DNA of 64,000 nt from PALSA-600 sp963842335. GTDB lineage: Bacteria > Actinomycetota > Thermoleophilia > Gaiellales > Gaiellaceae. The position numbers and the translations under genes are program-made. The stretch spans positions 62,001-126,000 of the forward strand of contig CAWJGF010000011.1 in NCBI GenBank assembly GCA_963842335.1. The letters are read 5' to 3'. The notes under the pieces were generated by a model, which did no database searches, was not told where the DNA came from, and saw only the letters and a list, made by a program, of their open reading frames with translations. This document shows positions 26,319-36,446 of this stretch, one piece after another; within the stretch, counting starts at the first letter, position 1; each line of letters begins with the position of its first letter.

Positions 26319-27961
26319 TGGCCGTCAACCTCGAATCCGTCCGGCCGTATCGCGCCGACTGGCGCCAGGGAAAGTTCGCGTCGTGGCTGACGACCGTCGA
26401 CCACAAGCGCATCGGGATCCTCTACATCGTGACGTCGCTGATCTTCTTCGCGCTCGGCGGCGTGCTCGCGCTCCTGATCAGAACCCAACTGGTGACGCCC
26501 GATGAGACGTTCCTGACGAGGAACTCGTACAACGAGGTCGTCACGATTCACGGCACGACGATGATCTTCCTCGTCGTCGTCCCGATCCTCGCGGGCTTCG
26601 GCAACTATCTCGTGCCGTTGATGGTCGGCGCGCGCGACATGGCGTTCCCACGCCTGAATGCCCTCTCGTACTGGCTCTTCCTGCTCGGCGGGATCGTGCT
26701 CTACCTCAGCTTCTTCGCCAAGAACGGCGCGGCGGCGAGCGGCTGGACGGCGTACACCCCGCTGTCGACGCTCCACTCGCCCGGCAGCGGCCAGGACCTG
26801 TGGATCCTGAGTCTGCACATCCTCTCGATCGCCTCGCTCGTCGGCGCGATCAACATCATCGTGACCGTCCACAACATGCGCACGCCCGGCATGTCCTGGA
26901 TGCGGATTCCACTTTTCGTGTGGGCGATCGTCACGTACGCGTGGATGCTCGTGATCGTGTTGCCCGTGCTCTCGGCGGGGCTGACGCTGTTGCTCCTCGA
27001 CCGCCAGACCGGCACCCACTTCTTCGACCCGGCGCACGGCGGCAGCCCACTTCTCTACCAGCACGTCTTCTGGTTTTTCGGGCACCCCGAGGTCTACATC
27101 ATGATCCTGCCCGCGATGGGGATCGTCTCGGAGGTCCTACCCGTCTTCTCGCGGAAGCCGATCTTCGGGTACAAGGCCGTCGCGATCTCGACGGTCGGCA
27201 TCGCGTTCTACTCGCTGCTCGTGTGGGCGCACCACATGTTTGCGGTGGGCATGCCGATCGGCCTCGACATCTTCTTCATGCTCAGCTCGATGGTCATCGC
27301 CATCCCGACCGGGGTGAAGATCTTCAACTGGCTCGCGACGATCTGGCGCGGCAGCATCTCCTTCGAGACGCCCATGCTCTGGTGCCTCGGCTTCATCGGC
27401 GTCTTCACGATCGGCGGTCTCTCGGGGATCTTCCTGGCCGCGTTCCCGATCGACTGGCAGGTCACCGACACCTACTTCGTCGTCGCGCACCTGCACTACG
27501 TGCTCTTCGGCGGCTCGATCTTCGGGATCTTCGGGGGCCTCTACTACTGGTGGCCGAAGATGTTCGGTCGCATGCTCGACGAAGGGCTCGGCAAGTGGCA
27601 CTTCTGGCTCGTGTTCTTCGGCTTCAACCTGACGTTCATGCCGCAGCACCTCCTCGGCCTGCTCGGAATGCCGCGCCGCGTCTACACCTACCAGGAGCAC
27701 GGGCTGTGGGAGGCGTACAACATGGCCTCCTCGATCGGCTCGTACATCATGGCGATCGGGATGCTCGTGTTCGTCGTGAACGTCGTCAAGACGACGCGAA
27801 GCGGTGCGCGCGCCGGCAATGACCCGTGGGGTGCCGACACGCTCGAGTGGTACACCACCTCGCCGCCCCCACCCTGGAATTTCGACAGCGTCCCATACGT
27901 GACGAGCGCGCGGCCGCTGCGCGATCTGCGCCGCCGCCTCGCGGAGACGCGGGGGTTCTAG
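26318..27961 (+). CDS. ctaD: Cytochrome c oxidase subunit I
   Basis: The catalytic haem-copper subunit, 547 residues with twelve membrane helices. His ligands are seen in EVVTIHGTTMIFLVVVP (haem a), HVFWFFGHPEVYIMILP (CuB His and D-channel Glu), LLVWAHHMFAVGM (CuB His pair) and FVVAHLHYVLFGG (haem a/a3). It pumps protons and reduces O2 in the plasma membrane. TAATG overlap couples it to ctaC. A chain of mini-ORFs and then ctaB follow. No ctaE (subunit III) is found in the window, unusual for a complete operon. Confidence 0.96.
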   Translation: MAVNLESVRPYRADWRQGKFASWLTTVDHKRIGILYIVTSLIFFALGGVLALLIRTQLVTPDETFLTRNSYNEVVTIHGTTMIFLVVVPILAGFGNYLVPLMVGARDMAFPRLNALSYWLFLLGGIVLYLSFFAKNGAAASGWTAYTPLSTLHSPGSGQDLWILSLHILSIASLVGAINIIVTVHNMRTPGMSWMRIPLFVWAIVTYAWMLVIVLPVLSAGLTLLLLDRQTGTHFFDPAHGGSPLLYQHVFWFFGHPEVYIMILPAMGIVSEVLPVFSRKPIFGYKAVAISTVGIAFYSLLVWAHHMFAVGMPIGLDIFFMLSSMVIAIPTGVKIFNWLATIWRGSISFETPMLWCLGFIGVFTIGGLSGIFLAAFPIDWQVTDTYFVVAHLHYVLFGGSIFGIFGGLYYWWPKMFGRMLDEGLGKWHFWLVFFGFNLTFMPQHLLGLLGMPRRVYTYQEHGLWEAYNMASSIGSYIMAIGMLVFVVNVVKTTRSGARAGNDPWGADTLEWYTTSPPPPWNFDSVPYVTSARPLRDLRRRLAETRGF

Positions 27962-27962
27962 G

Positions 27963-28024
27963 ATGAGAGCCGTCTGATGGGAATCACTGCCTGATGGGAG
28001 CCGCTGCCTGATGGGAACCTCTGC
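27963..28024 (+). other. Chain of three mini-ORFs and 17-bp tandem repeats before ctaB
   Basis: Three near-identical 17-base units (27974-27990, 27991-28007, 28008-28024) share CTGATGGGA at the 5' side and CTGC at the 3' side. With ATGAGAGCC in front they make consecutive ORFs MRAV (27963), MGITA (27977) and MGAAA (27994), each ended by TGA overlapping the next ATG as TGATG; the last TGATG starts ctaB at 28011. Because 17 is not a multiple of three, each unit moves to another frame. Confidence 0.75.
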
Positions 28025-29179
28025 GCGTCTCCTCGCTGTCTGGCCGTCGCGGGAACGGGCCTGGCCGTCGTCTCCGGCGCCGCCGGCTGGGGCACCGCTC
28101 ATCGCATCCTGGCCGCGGTGGCTCTGCCACCGCTGGCCGCGCTCGCGGCGCTCGCCTGGGTGTCGGCCCGTCGACTACTCGCGCCGGCGCTGGCGGCGCT
28201 CGTGTTCTTCGGGCTCGCGGCCCTGCTCGTCGGCCGCGACGTGCATCTCGTTTTCGCGTCGCTCGCTTTCGCCTCGACGGTACTCGTCGCGGCGCGCACC
28301 TTCCACGGCCACGTGGACGGTGCGTCATGGCGCGACTACGTAACGCTGACGAAGCCGCGGATCATGTCGCTGCTTCTGCTCACGGGCGGCGCGGGAGCAT
28401 TCGTCGGCGCCGAGGGCGTGCCGGCGTGGGGCGTCTTCGCTGCGACGATGCTCGGCCTTGCGCTGGCGTGCGGAGGAGCCTCCGCGTTGAATCACTACCT
28501 CGACCGCGACATCGACAAGTTGATGGGCTCGCGGACGGAGCAGCGTCCCGTGGCGTCGGGCCGGGTCCTACCGGAACGCGCGCTCGAATTCGGAGTCGCG
28601 CTGTCGGCGCTCTCGTTCGTCCTGCTCGACTCGCTCGTCAACCTGCCGACTGCGCTGCTGGCGCTCACCGGCAACCTCTTCTACGTGCTCGTGTACACCC
28701 GCTGGCTGAAGCGGTCGACGCCGCAGAACATCGTGATCGGTGGCGCCGCCGGCGCGGTACCGCCGCTCGTCGGCTATGCGAGCGCCACTGGACAACTCGG
28801 GTGGGCGGCGTTCGTCATGTTCGCCATCGTGTTCGTCTGGACGCCGCCGCACTTCTGGGCCCTCGCACTGATGATCAAGGAGCATTACGCGCGCGCCGGG
28901 GTGCCCATGCTGCCCGTCGCGAAGGGCGACCGCGAGACCGCGCGCCAGATCGTCCTGTACACGGCGGTGCTCATCGCAGTGACGCTCGCACCCGTCGGGT
29001 TCGGGGTCTTCGGCGTCGTGTACGGCATCTCGGCGGCGGTGCTCGGCTTCGCCTTCGCCTGGTATGCCCTCGAGCTCCGCCGCACGATGGAGCGCACTGC
29101 CGCCGTGCGCCTCTTCCACTACTCGCTCCTCTACCTCGCGTTGCTGTTCGTCGCGATGGCCGTGGACTCGGTGCTGTGA
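28011..29179 (+). CDS. ctaB: Protohaem IX farnesyltransferase (haem O synthase), N-terminally extended
   Basis: Adds farnesyl to haem B to form haem O for the oxidase. The UbiA-type core starts at RDYVTLTKPRIMSLLLLTGG, with the first Asp-rich motif NHYLDRDIDKLMGSRTEQRP and second motif HYARAGVPMLPVAKGDRETA, in a nine-helix protein. A further 95 residues with about three helices precede it (LAVAGTGLAVVSGAAGW, AHRILAAVALPPLAALAALA and VHLVFASLAFASTVLVAART), which resemble half of a haem A synthase. The start at 28011 needs one missing base restored near 28,035. If not, translation could only begin at 28118. Confidence 0.88.
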
Positions 29180-29310
29180 CCGTCGACCCGCAGACGGACG
29201 CGACAATCGCGCGCAAGAACATGCAGTGGGGCTGGGGGCTCTTCGCGCTCTCCTGCGTCCTCTTCGGCGGCACGGTCGGCGTTGCGCTCGTCTACCTCTG
29301 GCTCGACTAG
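29176..29310 (+). CDS. Small single-helix membrane protein (44 aa) after ctaB
   Basis: GTG 29176 overlaps the ctaB stop (GTGA), so it is translationally coupled. The protein is VTVDPQTDATIARKNMQWGW followed by one helix LFALSCVLFGGTVGVALVYL and the tail WLD. Size and location suggest an accessory subunit or assembly factor of the oxidase, like the tiny subunits known in other caa3/ba3 enzymes. No family is recognised; coupling and a clean membrane span support it being real. Confidence 0.7.
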   Translation: MTVDPQTDATIARKNMQWGWGLFALSCVLFGGTVGVALVYLWLD

Positions 29311-29442
29311 AGGGCTGATTTCTGGAGTGCTGGGTGCGGCCCGACGCCGCCCCCAACCGAGGCGCCGAGCCGCTCCTGGGCTTCTTCGCGGATTGCGGGC
29401 AATCGGATCGCCGCCAGGCGCAAACGAGTAGCGTGCGACCCG

Positions 29443-30186
29443 ATGACCGCCGCCGCGCTCACCTTCGCGCACGAACTGGCGGACGTCGCCGATGCGATCA
29501 CGATGGGCCGATTTCGCGCCCTCGACCTGCGGGTCGAGACGAAGCCCGACCTGTCACCCGTCTCGGAGGCCGACCGAGGCGCCGAGGAGGCGATCCGCGA
29601 GCGGGTGCGCGCCTCCGGACGGGGAGAAGGCGTGCTCGGCGAGGAGTTCGGCGACGACGGGGGCGACAGCAAGTGGATCGTCGACCCGATCGACGGCACG
29701 TCGTCGTATGTGCGCGGCGTGCCGGTCTGGGCGACGCTCCTCGCGTTGCAGCGAGACGGCGTCGTCGACCTCGGGCTCGTCTCGGCGCCCGCGCTCGGGC
29801 GGCGCTGGTGGGCGATCCGTGGCGGCGGCGCGTTCGCCAACGGCGAGCGCTGCGGGGTGTCGGCGATCTCACGGATCGAGGACTGCGCGATCACCACCAC
29901 CTCGGCTCGGTCGATGCCCACCGGCTGGAGCACCCTCGTGCAGCGCGCCTGGTCGAACCGTGGACTGGGCGACTTCTGGCAGTACTGCCTCGTCGCGGAA
30001 GGGTCGGTCGACATCGCCTGCGACCGCGTGATGCACGTGTGGGACTACGCGCCGGTGCAGATCCTCGTCGAGGAGGCAGGCGGGCGCTGCAGCACCTTCG
30101 CGGGCGGCGAGCCGGAGGAGCTCGGCAGCTTCATCGGCACGAACGGCCTGCTGCACGACGAGGCCGTGGCGCTCCTCTCCGCCTGA
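29443..30186 (+). CDS. Inositol-monophosphatase-family phosphatase, HisN-like
   Basis: A Mg-dependent sugar-phosphate phosphatase. Metal-binding motifs: Glu in GVLGEEFGDD, Asp pair in WIVDPIDGTSSYVRGVP, and the C-terminal Asp in HVWDYAPVQILVEEAGG. Length of 247 residues is typical of actinobacterial histidinol-phosphate phosphatase (HisN) and IMPase. No his gene is nearby, so histidinol-phosphate, inositol-phosphate or fructose-1,6-bisphosphate are all possible. The preceding 132 bases (29311-29442) hold nothing I can identify. Confidence 0.85.
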   Translation: MTAAALTFAHELADVADAITMGRFRALDLRVETKPDLSPVSEADRGAEEAIRERVRASGRGEGVLGEEFGDDGGDSKWIVDPIDGTSSYVRGVPVWATLLALQRDGVVDLGLVSAPALGRRWWAIRGGGAFANGERCGVSAISRIEDCAITTTSARSMPTGWSTLVQRAWSNRGLGDFWQYCLVAEGSVDIACDRVMHVWDYAPVQILVEEAGGRCSTFAGGEPEELGSFIGTNGLLHDEAVALLSA

Positions 30187-30204
30187 GCGGCGGGACGGGC
30201 TGGG

Positions 30205-31092
30205 TCAGGCGAGCTCGGCCGCCGCGCGGACGGCTTCCTCGTAGACCGGATCGCGGCCGAACCGGTCGAGCTCCGCGCTCAGCAGGTCGCTTGCGCCGAG
30301 GTCGGGGTCGCGCGGCTGCGGCAGTTTCTCGCCTCCGAGCCGCACGAGCAGGTGCTTTCCTTCTTCGACCGGCCGGATCGCACGGTCGAGGCGGGCGTTC
30401 AGCCAGGCCCGCAGCAGGGCCCCCTCGGCCCGCGGGCCGCGGATGTGAATCTCCTGTTCGCGGATCCCCGGCCAGTAGCGCGCGAGCTCCGTGCGCCACG
30501 GCAACGTGCGCGCCCACGCGATGTCGGAGACCGCTGCGCGACCGAAGACGCCCTGCAACTCGTCATATCGCGGCTCGCTCCACTCGCTCGAGTCGACGAT
30601 CAGACGGTCAACGATCTCGATCATCTGGTCGAACTCCGCGGAGTCGAATACCGGCTCGCCGCGCCAGCGACAAAAGACCGGCAGATCCGAGATCAGGAGC
30701 GGCAGCACGATCGACGCCGGCGCGACAGCCCGCGCGCCGCGCAGGACGAGCTCGATGACCTCGCCGCACACCGCGCGCTCACCGATCGGGAAGCAGCGAA
30801 TCGAGAGTTGGGCGTCGATCCCGTCCGGCTCGTCGGTTTGCGGCACGAGCAACAGAGTTCGCGAGGGGTGCCGCTCGGCCATGCCGGCAAGCGTCTCCTC
30901 GGCAGCGTTCTTCCAGTTCGGCGGCACCCAGGCGATGTGCGTCATCACGGAAGTGCGGAGGTTCGGCTGGCCGCCCGCGGTCGACGTCGCGTCACGCAGC
31001 CGGGCGAGCTCGCGCTCGATCTCGGAGACGGTCACGTCCTCGCCCGTCCAGTCCTCCTCGATCGAGGGCACGGCCGTCAATGGCGTCTCCAC
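30205..31092 (-). CDS. opcA: Glucose-6-phosphate dehydrogenase assembly protein OpcA
   Basis: An activator/assembly partner of Zwf, found with it in Actinobacteria and Cyanobacteria. Recognised by RTSVMTHIAWVPPNWKNAAE, the ELVLRGARAVAPASIVLPLL block, SDLPVFCRWRGEPVFDS and LIVDSSEWSEPRYDELQG. GTG 31092 starts inside the end of zwf (16-base overlap) so the two are coupled. It is the last gene of the pentose-phosphate run. It has no active site of its own. Confidence 0.93.
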   Translation of the reverse strand: METPLTAVPSIEEDWTGEDVTVSEIERELARLRDATSTAGGQPNLRTSVMTHIAWVPPNWKNAAEETLAGMAERHPSRTLLLVPQTDEPDGIDAQLSIRCFPIGERAVCGEVIELVLRGARAVAPASIVLPLLISDLPVFCRWRGEPVFDSAEFDQMIEIVDRLIVDSSEWSEPRYDELQGVFGRAAVSDIAWARTLPWRTELARYWPGIREQEIHIRGPRAEGALLRAWLNARLDRAIRPVEEGKHLLVRLGGEKLPQPRDPDLGASDLLSAELDRFGRDPVYEEAVRAAAELA

Positions 31093-32587
31093 GAGCGCCC
31101 GTCGCGATGCAACAGCTCGTCGGCAGTGGCAGGGCCCCACGAGCCCGCCGCATAGTTCGGGAACATCGGGCGGTCACGTTGCCAGAACGCGATGATCGCG
31201 TCGACGAGCGCCCACTGCTCCTCTATCTCGTCCGAGCGGGTGAACAGCGTGGCGTCACCGAGCATCGCGTCGAGGATCAACCGCTCGTACGCGTCGGGTA
31301 GGCCCTCGCGAAACGCACCGCCGTAGAGGAAGTCCATGTGCACCGTGCGGATCGTCATGCCCTGCCCCGGCACCTTGGCGCCGATCGCCAGTGACACGCC
31401 CTCATTGGGCTGCACGTGGATCAGCAGGACGTTCGGCCGAAGGCCCTCGGCCGCGCCGTCCTCGAACGGCGGATGCGGCGCCCGCTTGAACTGGATCGCG
31501 ATCGTCGTCTCGCGCCGAGCGAGCCGCTTGCCCATGCGCACATAGAACGGCGTGTCGGCCCAGCGCCAGTTGTCGACGAAGAGCTTCGCGGCGACGAACG
31601 TGTCGGTCAACGAGCCTGGCGCGACCCCGTCCTCCTCGCGGTAGCCGATCACCTCCTCGCCCTCGACGAAGCCGGAGCCGTACTGCCCGCGGATCACGTG
31701 CTTCGGGCCGGGGGTATGCATCGACTTCAGCACCTTCACCTTCTCGTTGCGAACCGAGTCGGCAGTGAAATCGATCGGCGGCTCCATCGCCGTGATCGCG
31801 ACGAGCTGCAGCAGGTGGTTCTGGAAGATGTCGCGAATCGCACCCGCCGACTCGTAGTACCCGGCACGCGCCTCGATGCCGATCGACTCGGCCACCGTGA
31901 TCTGCACGTGGTCGATGAACTGCCGGTTCCAGATCGGCTCGAAGATGCCGTTCGCGAACCGGAGCGCCAGCATGTTCTGGACCGTTTCCTTCCCGAGGTA
32001 GTGGTCGATGCGGAAGACCTCGTCCTCGGTGAAGTGCTGGTTGATCTCGGCGTTCAGGGCCAGCGCGGATGCCAGGTCGTGGCCGAACGGCTTCTCGATG
32101 ATCAGCCGTACCCAGCCCTCGGCGCCCCGGCGCGCGCCGATCTCCTGCACGAGCGTTGCGATGGCGCTCGGCGGGACGGCGAAGTAGTACATCCGGTTTG
32201 CCTGTGTCCCGCGCTCTTTGTCGAGCTGCGTCAGGAGGTCGGCGAGCCTGTCTTCGGCCGCGTTGTCCGAAAAGTCGAGCGTCGTGTAGTGCATGCCGGC
32301 GGCCAGCTCGTCCCAGGTCGCCTGGTCGAAGGGATCACGCGCGTGGTCCTTCACGGCCTGCTTCATGCGCTCGCGGAACTCGTCGTCGCTCTCCTCCGAA
32401 CGTGCGGCCCCGACGACCGCGAACTTCTCCGGCAACAGCTTCCGGGTGGCGAGCGCGTAGAGCGCCGGCATCAGCTTCTTCGCCGTCAGATCGCCCGACG
32501 CGCCGAAGATGACAAGGATGCAGGGATCGGGACGGCGCCGCAGGCGCAGTCCCTCCAGAAGCGGGTTTGCCTCCTCGGCGAGCGCCG

Positions 32588-32591
<4 letters not shown>
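31077..32591 (-). CDS. zwf: Glucose-6-phosphate 1-dehydrogenase
   Basis: Oxidises glucose-6-phosphate to 6-phosphogluconolactone with NADP (or F420-independent NAD). Rossmann motif LVIFGASGDLTAKKLMPALY, active-site motif RIDHYLGKETVQNMLALRF with the catalytic His and Lys, and the C-terminal PNVLLIHVQPNEGVSLAIGA region are complete; 504 residues. GTG 32591 overlaps the gnd stop by four bases. Product flows to gnd next door, with OpcA encoded downstream. A phosphogluconolactonase gene is missing from the cluster. Confidence 0.96.
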
Positions 32592-33493
<902 letters not shown>

Positions 33494-33548
33494 CTGCGAG
33501 TGCTCCCTTCTGTCGCTGGCGCGGTGCAATGACGAGCGAAAAGCGGCA

Positions 33549-34898
33549 CTAGTCCTCGATTCGAATGCGCGCAACCCGGCGGCCGCGCTCCTTGAGCGAC
33601 TCGAAATCACCTGCGGCCTGCGCGCGAATGAGCTTGCCGAACCCGAACGGCTGACCGGGGATCGCGAGCTCGTCGCCGGTCTCGTCGACCACCTGCAGGT
33701 AGAGCCCCGTGGCCGGCCCGCCCTTGTGCAGCTGGCCGGTGGAGTGCAGGTAGCGCGGGCCGAAGCCGTGGGTGACGACGCAGCCGGTCGCGGTGCGCGC
33801 TTGTGCCGCGAGCTCGAGCACCTTCGCTTCGTTTGCGGGCGTCGGGTTGACGAACGCCTGAATGCAGACGTAGTCGCCTTCGCGCGCCTGCCCGAAGAGC
33901 TCTTCGGCGGAGCCCTGCGGCTCCACGTCCGGCGGGGACCCGCCCGCGAGCACCTCGCGGGTCTTGTCCTTCGCCGCCTGCACGTCGGGCTGGTCGAACG
34001 GGTTGATCTCGAGGATCGAGCCGGCGACCGCGGTCGCGAACTCCCACCGGAAGAACTCCTGGCCGAGCTCGTACTCGCCGCTCAGCCTCACCTCCTGCCC
34101 TTGCCGGTCAGGCCCGTCGGCAGGCTCGTCCGGCGCCGGGATCAGACCCTTGCCGTGCTTGCCGGTCGACTCCGCAAGCAGCTGCTCGGCCCAGAGGCCG
34201 AAGCCGCCCGCGCTCGGCTCGATGCAAATCTTGTCGCGCCCCTCGCGCCAGCCCTCACCGAGGGCGAGGCCGAGCTCGAGACCGGGATTGCCCTCGGACA
34301 GACGGCAGGCCTCTGCCATCTCCTGCGCACGATCCAGCAGCACCCCGACATCCACGCCCATCAGCGCAGCCGGGACCATGCCGAACGCCGAGAGCGCCGA
34401 GTAGCGCCCGCCGATCGTCGGCTCGCCGAAGAACACCGCAGCGAACTCACGCTCCCGCGCCAGTTGCTCGAGATCGGAGCCCGGATCGGTGACCGCAACC
34501 CAGTTGTCGCCGCGCGGGATCCGCTCCCAGAAGTAATCCGTGTGCGAGCGTGTCTCCAGCGTCGAGCCCGACTTGGATGCCGAGATGAAGAGCGTGCGCG
34601 AGCTGTCGAGTTTTGCCTCGAGCTCGCGGATCGCCTGCGGATGAGTCGTGTCGAGCACATGGAACGTCTCCTGCCTGAACGTCCGCCTGATCACTTCGGG
34701 CGCAAGCGACGACCCGCCCATGCCGAGCAGGACGACCGCGTCGATGCGATCGACGACAGACTCGGCGAACTGCAGCAGAAGATCGACGTCGCCGCGCATG
34801 CGCGAAGGCTCGTCGAGCCACCCGAGCCACTGCCCTTCGTCGCTCCCCGTCCAGACGGTCGGGTCGCGGGACCAGATGCGATCGACGAGCTCGCTCAT
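33549..34898 (-). CDS. pgi: Glucose-6-phosphate isomerase
   Basis: Interconverts glucose-6-P and fructose-6-P. SIS-domain motifs: AVVLLGMGGSSLAPEVIRRT, TLFISASKSGSTLETRSHT, FFGEPTIGGRYSALSAFGM and the C-terminal HGFGPRYLHSTGQLHKGG. At 449 residues it is shorter than the classical Pgi and matches the type that in other Actinobacteria and Chloroflexi is fused behind transaldolase. Here tal lies directly upstream and overlaps by four bases (ATGA), so the pair looks like an unfused form of the Tal-Pgi bifunctional protein. Confidence 0.94.
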   Translation of the reverse strand: MSELVDRIWSRDPTVWTGSDEGQWLGWLDEPSRMRGDVDLLLQFAESVVDRIDAVVLLGMGGSSLAPEVIRRTFRQETFHVLDTTHPQAIRELEAKLDSSRTLFISASKSGSTLETRSHTDYFWERIPRGDNWVAVTDPGSDLEQLAREREFAAVFFGEPTIGGRYSALSAFGMVPAALMGVDVGVLLDRAQEMAEACRLSEGNPGLELGLALGEGWREGRDKICIEPSAGGFGLWAEQLLAESTGKHGKGLIPAPDEPADGPDRQGQEVRLSGEYELGQEFFRWEFATAVAGSILEINPFDQPDVQAAKDKTREVLAGGSPPDVEPQGSAEELFGQAREGDYVCIQAFVNPTPANEAKVLELAAQARTATGCVVTHGFGPRYLHSTGQLHKGGPATGLYLQVVDETGDELAIPGQPFGFGKLIRAQAAGDFESLKERGRRVARIRIED

Positions 34899-36001
34899 AC
34901 CGCGGCCAGCGAACCGCGCTTCGCACGGATGCTGTCGGTGATCTGTGCGAACGCGTCCGCGAACTTCTGAACTCCTTCCATCTCGAGCGTGTCGACGACG
35001 TCGTCGTAATCGACGCCGACGTCGCGGAGCTCGACGAGCAGCTTCCCGGCCTTGCCGATGCCTTTCAGCACCGTGTCGCCGCGCACGTCGCCGTGATCCT
35101 GGAAGGCGTTGATCGTCTCGAGCGGCATCGTGTTCACCGTGTCGGGCCCGATCAGCTCCTCGACGTAGATGACGTCGCGGTAGTTGGGGTTCTTCGTCGA
35201 CGTCGAGGCCCACAGGCACCGCTGCTTGCTGGCGCCTTTCCCTTCGAGAAACTCCCAGCGCGGCCCGGCGAACGTCTCGAGGTAGTGCTGGTAGGCGAGC
35301 TTGGCGTTCGCGATCGCGAGCTTGCCCTGGAGCTTCGAGTTGCCGAGCGCCTCGAGGCGCTTGTCGGCTTCGGTGTCGACGCGCGAGACGAAGAACGAGG
35401 CAACCGACGCGATCTTCGAGGGGTCGCCGCCACTCGCGACGAGTCGTTCGAGACCGCGTACGTAGGCCTCGACGACCGCCTTGTAGCGTTCGAGGGAGAA
35501 GATCAAAGTGATGTTGATCGATGTGCCCTTGGCGGTGCAGTCCTCGATCGCAGGCAGGCCGGCCATCGTCGCCGGGATCTTCACCATCAGGTTCGGGCGG
35601 TCGACTTCCTTCGCGATCCAACGCGCCTGGTCGAACGTCTTCTCGGTGTCGAAGGCGATCCCCGGCTCGACTTCCATGGAGACGTAGCCGTCGTTCCCGG
35701 CCGACTTGTCAAAGGCCGGCCGCAGCACGTCGCAGGCGTTCCGGATGTCCTCGAGCGCGAGCGCGAAGAAGATCTCCGTAGGGTCATCCGTCGCCGTGAG
35801 AAGCTCCTTCAGCTGCTCGTCGTAGGCGTCGCCCTCCGCGAGCGCCTTCTGGAAGATCGAGGGGTTCGAGGTGACGCCGGTGACGGCGTCGGCGGACATC
35901 ATCTTCTTCAATCCGCCCGACTCGATCAGCGTGCGCGAGAGCGTGTCGAACCAGATCGACTGGCCCCGCGCCGCGAGCTCATGCAGCGGTGACTTTGCCA
36001 T
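34895..36001 (-). CDS. tal: Transaldolase
   Basis: Transfers dihydroxyacetone units between sugar phosphates. VTGVTSNPSIFQKALAEG is the N-terminal motif; the Schiff-base Lys is in RPNLMVKIPATMAGLPAIED; GTSINITLIFSLERYKAVVE and SKQRCLWASTSTKNPNYRD follow. The 368-residue length is that of the long actinobacterial Tal. AAAGGA lies upstream of ATG 36001. The start lies 23 bases inside the end of rpiB and its end overlaps pgi. Confidence 0.96.
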   Translation of the reverse strand: MAKSPLHELAARGQSIWFDTLSRTLIESGGLKKMMSADAVTGVTSNPSIFQKALAEGDAYDEQLKELLTATDDPTEIFFALALEDIRNACDVLRPAFDKSAGNDGYVSMEVEPGIAFDTEKTFDQARWIAKEVDRPNLMVKIPATMAGLPAIEDCTAKGTSINITLIFSLERYKAVVEAYVRGLERLVASGGDPSKIASVASFFVSRVDTEADKRLEALGNSKLQGKLAIANAKLAYQHYLETFAGPRWEFLEGKGASKQRCLWASTSTKNPNYRDVIYVEELIGPDTVNTMPLETINAFQDHGDVRGDTVLKGIGKAGKLLVELRDVGVDYDDVVDTLEMEGVQKFADAFAQITDSIRAKRGSLAAV

Positions 36002-36446
36002 CTTTCATCGTCCTTTCCAGTTCAGCGACCTTCAGCAGGCGCGCCACATAGCGCTCCCCGCCGTTGAACGTCGCACTCAAGAATGCGGTGACCAGCTCAC
36101 CCGCGAGCGAGGGGCCGACGACCTCCGAGCCGAGGCAGAGCACGTTCATGTCGTCGTGCTCGACGCCCTGATGGGCGCTGTAGGAGTCGTGGCAGATCGC
36201 TGCCCGAATCCCGGTCAACTTGCAGGCGGCGACCGCCGCCCCGACGCCGGAGCCGCAGACGAGGATCGCGCGCTCGGCCTCCCCGCGCTGAATCGCAACG
36301 CCGACCTCGCGTGCCTTGTCGGGGTAGTCGATCCGCACCGCGTCGGTATCCGTCCCGTAGTCGATGACCTCGTGGCCGGCGACCGCCGCGAGGACGACCT
36401 CACGTAGGTGGACGCCGCGGTGGTCGAAGGCGACCGCGAGCTTCAC
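35979..36446 (-). CDS. rpiB: Ribose-5-phosphate isomerase B
   Basis: Interconverts ribulose-5-P and ribose-5-P. LacAB/RpiB features: VAFDHRGVHLREVVLAAV, the catalytic Cys-containing loop ILVCGSGVGAAVAACKLTG, and HDSYSAHQGVEHDDMNVLCL with the substrate His/Asn. 155 residues, GTG start at 36446 overlapping the tkt stop by four bases. The neighbours supply and use its substrates. Confidence 0.95.
   Translation of the reverse strand: MKLAVAFDHRGVHLREVVLAAVAGHEVIDYGTDTDAVRIDYPDKAREVGVAIQRGEAERAILVCGSGVGAAVAACKLTGIRAAICHDSYSAHQGVEHDDMNVLCLGSEVVGPSLAGELVTAFLSATFNGGERYVARLLKVAELERTMKDGKVTAA

Noticed and set aside
29311..29442. Possible small RNA or ORF between the oxidase operon and the HisN-like gene
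   Set aside because: No stable conserved structure, tRNA shape or start signal is seen; frames on both strands are short and Arg-rich.
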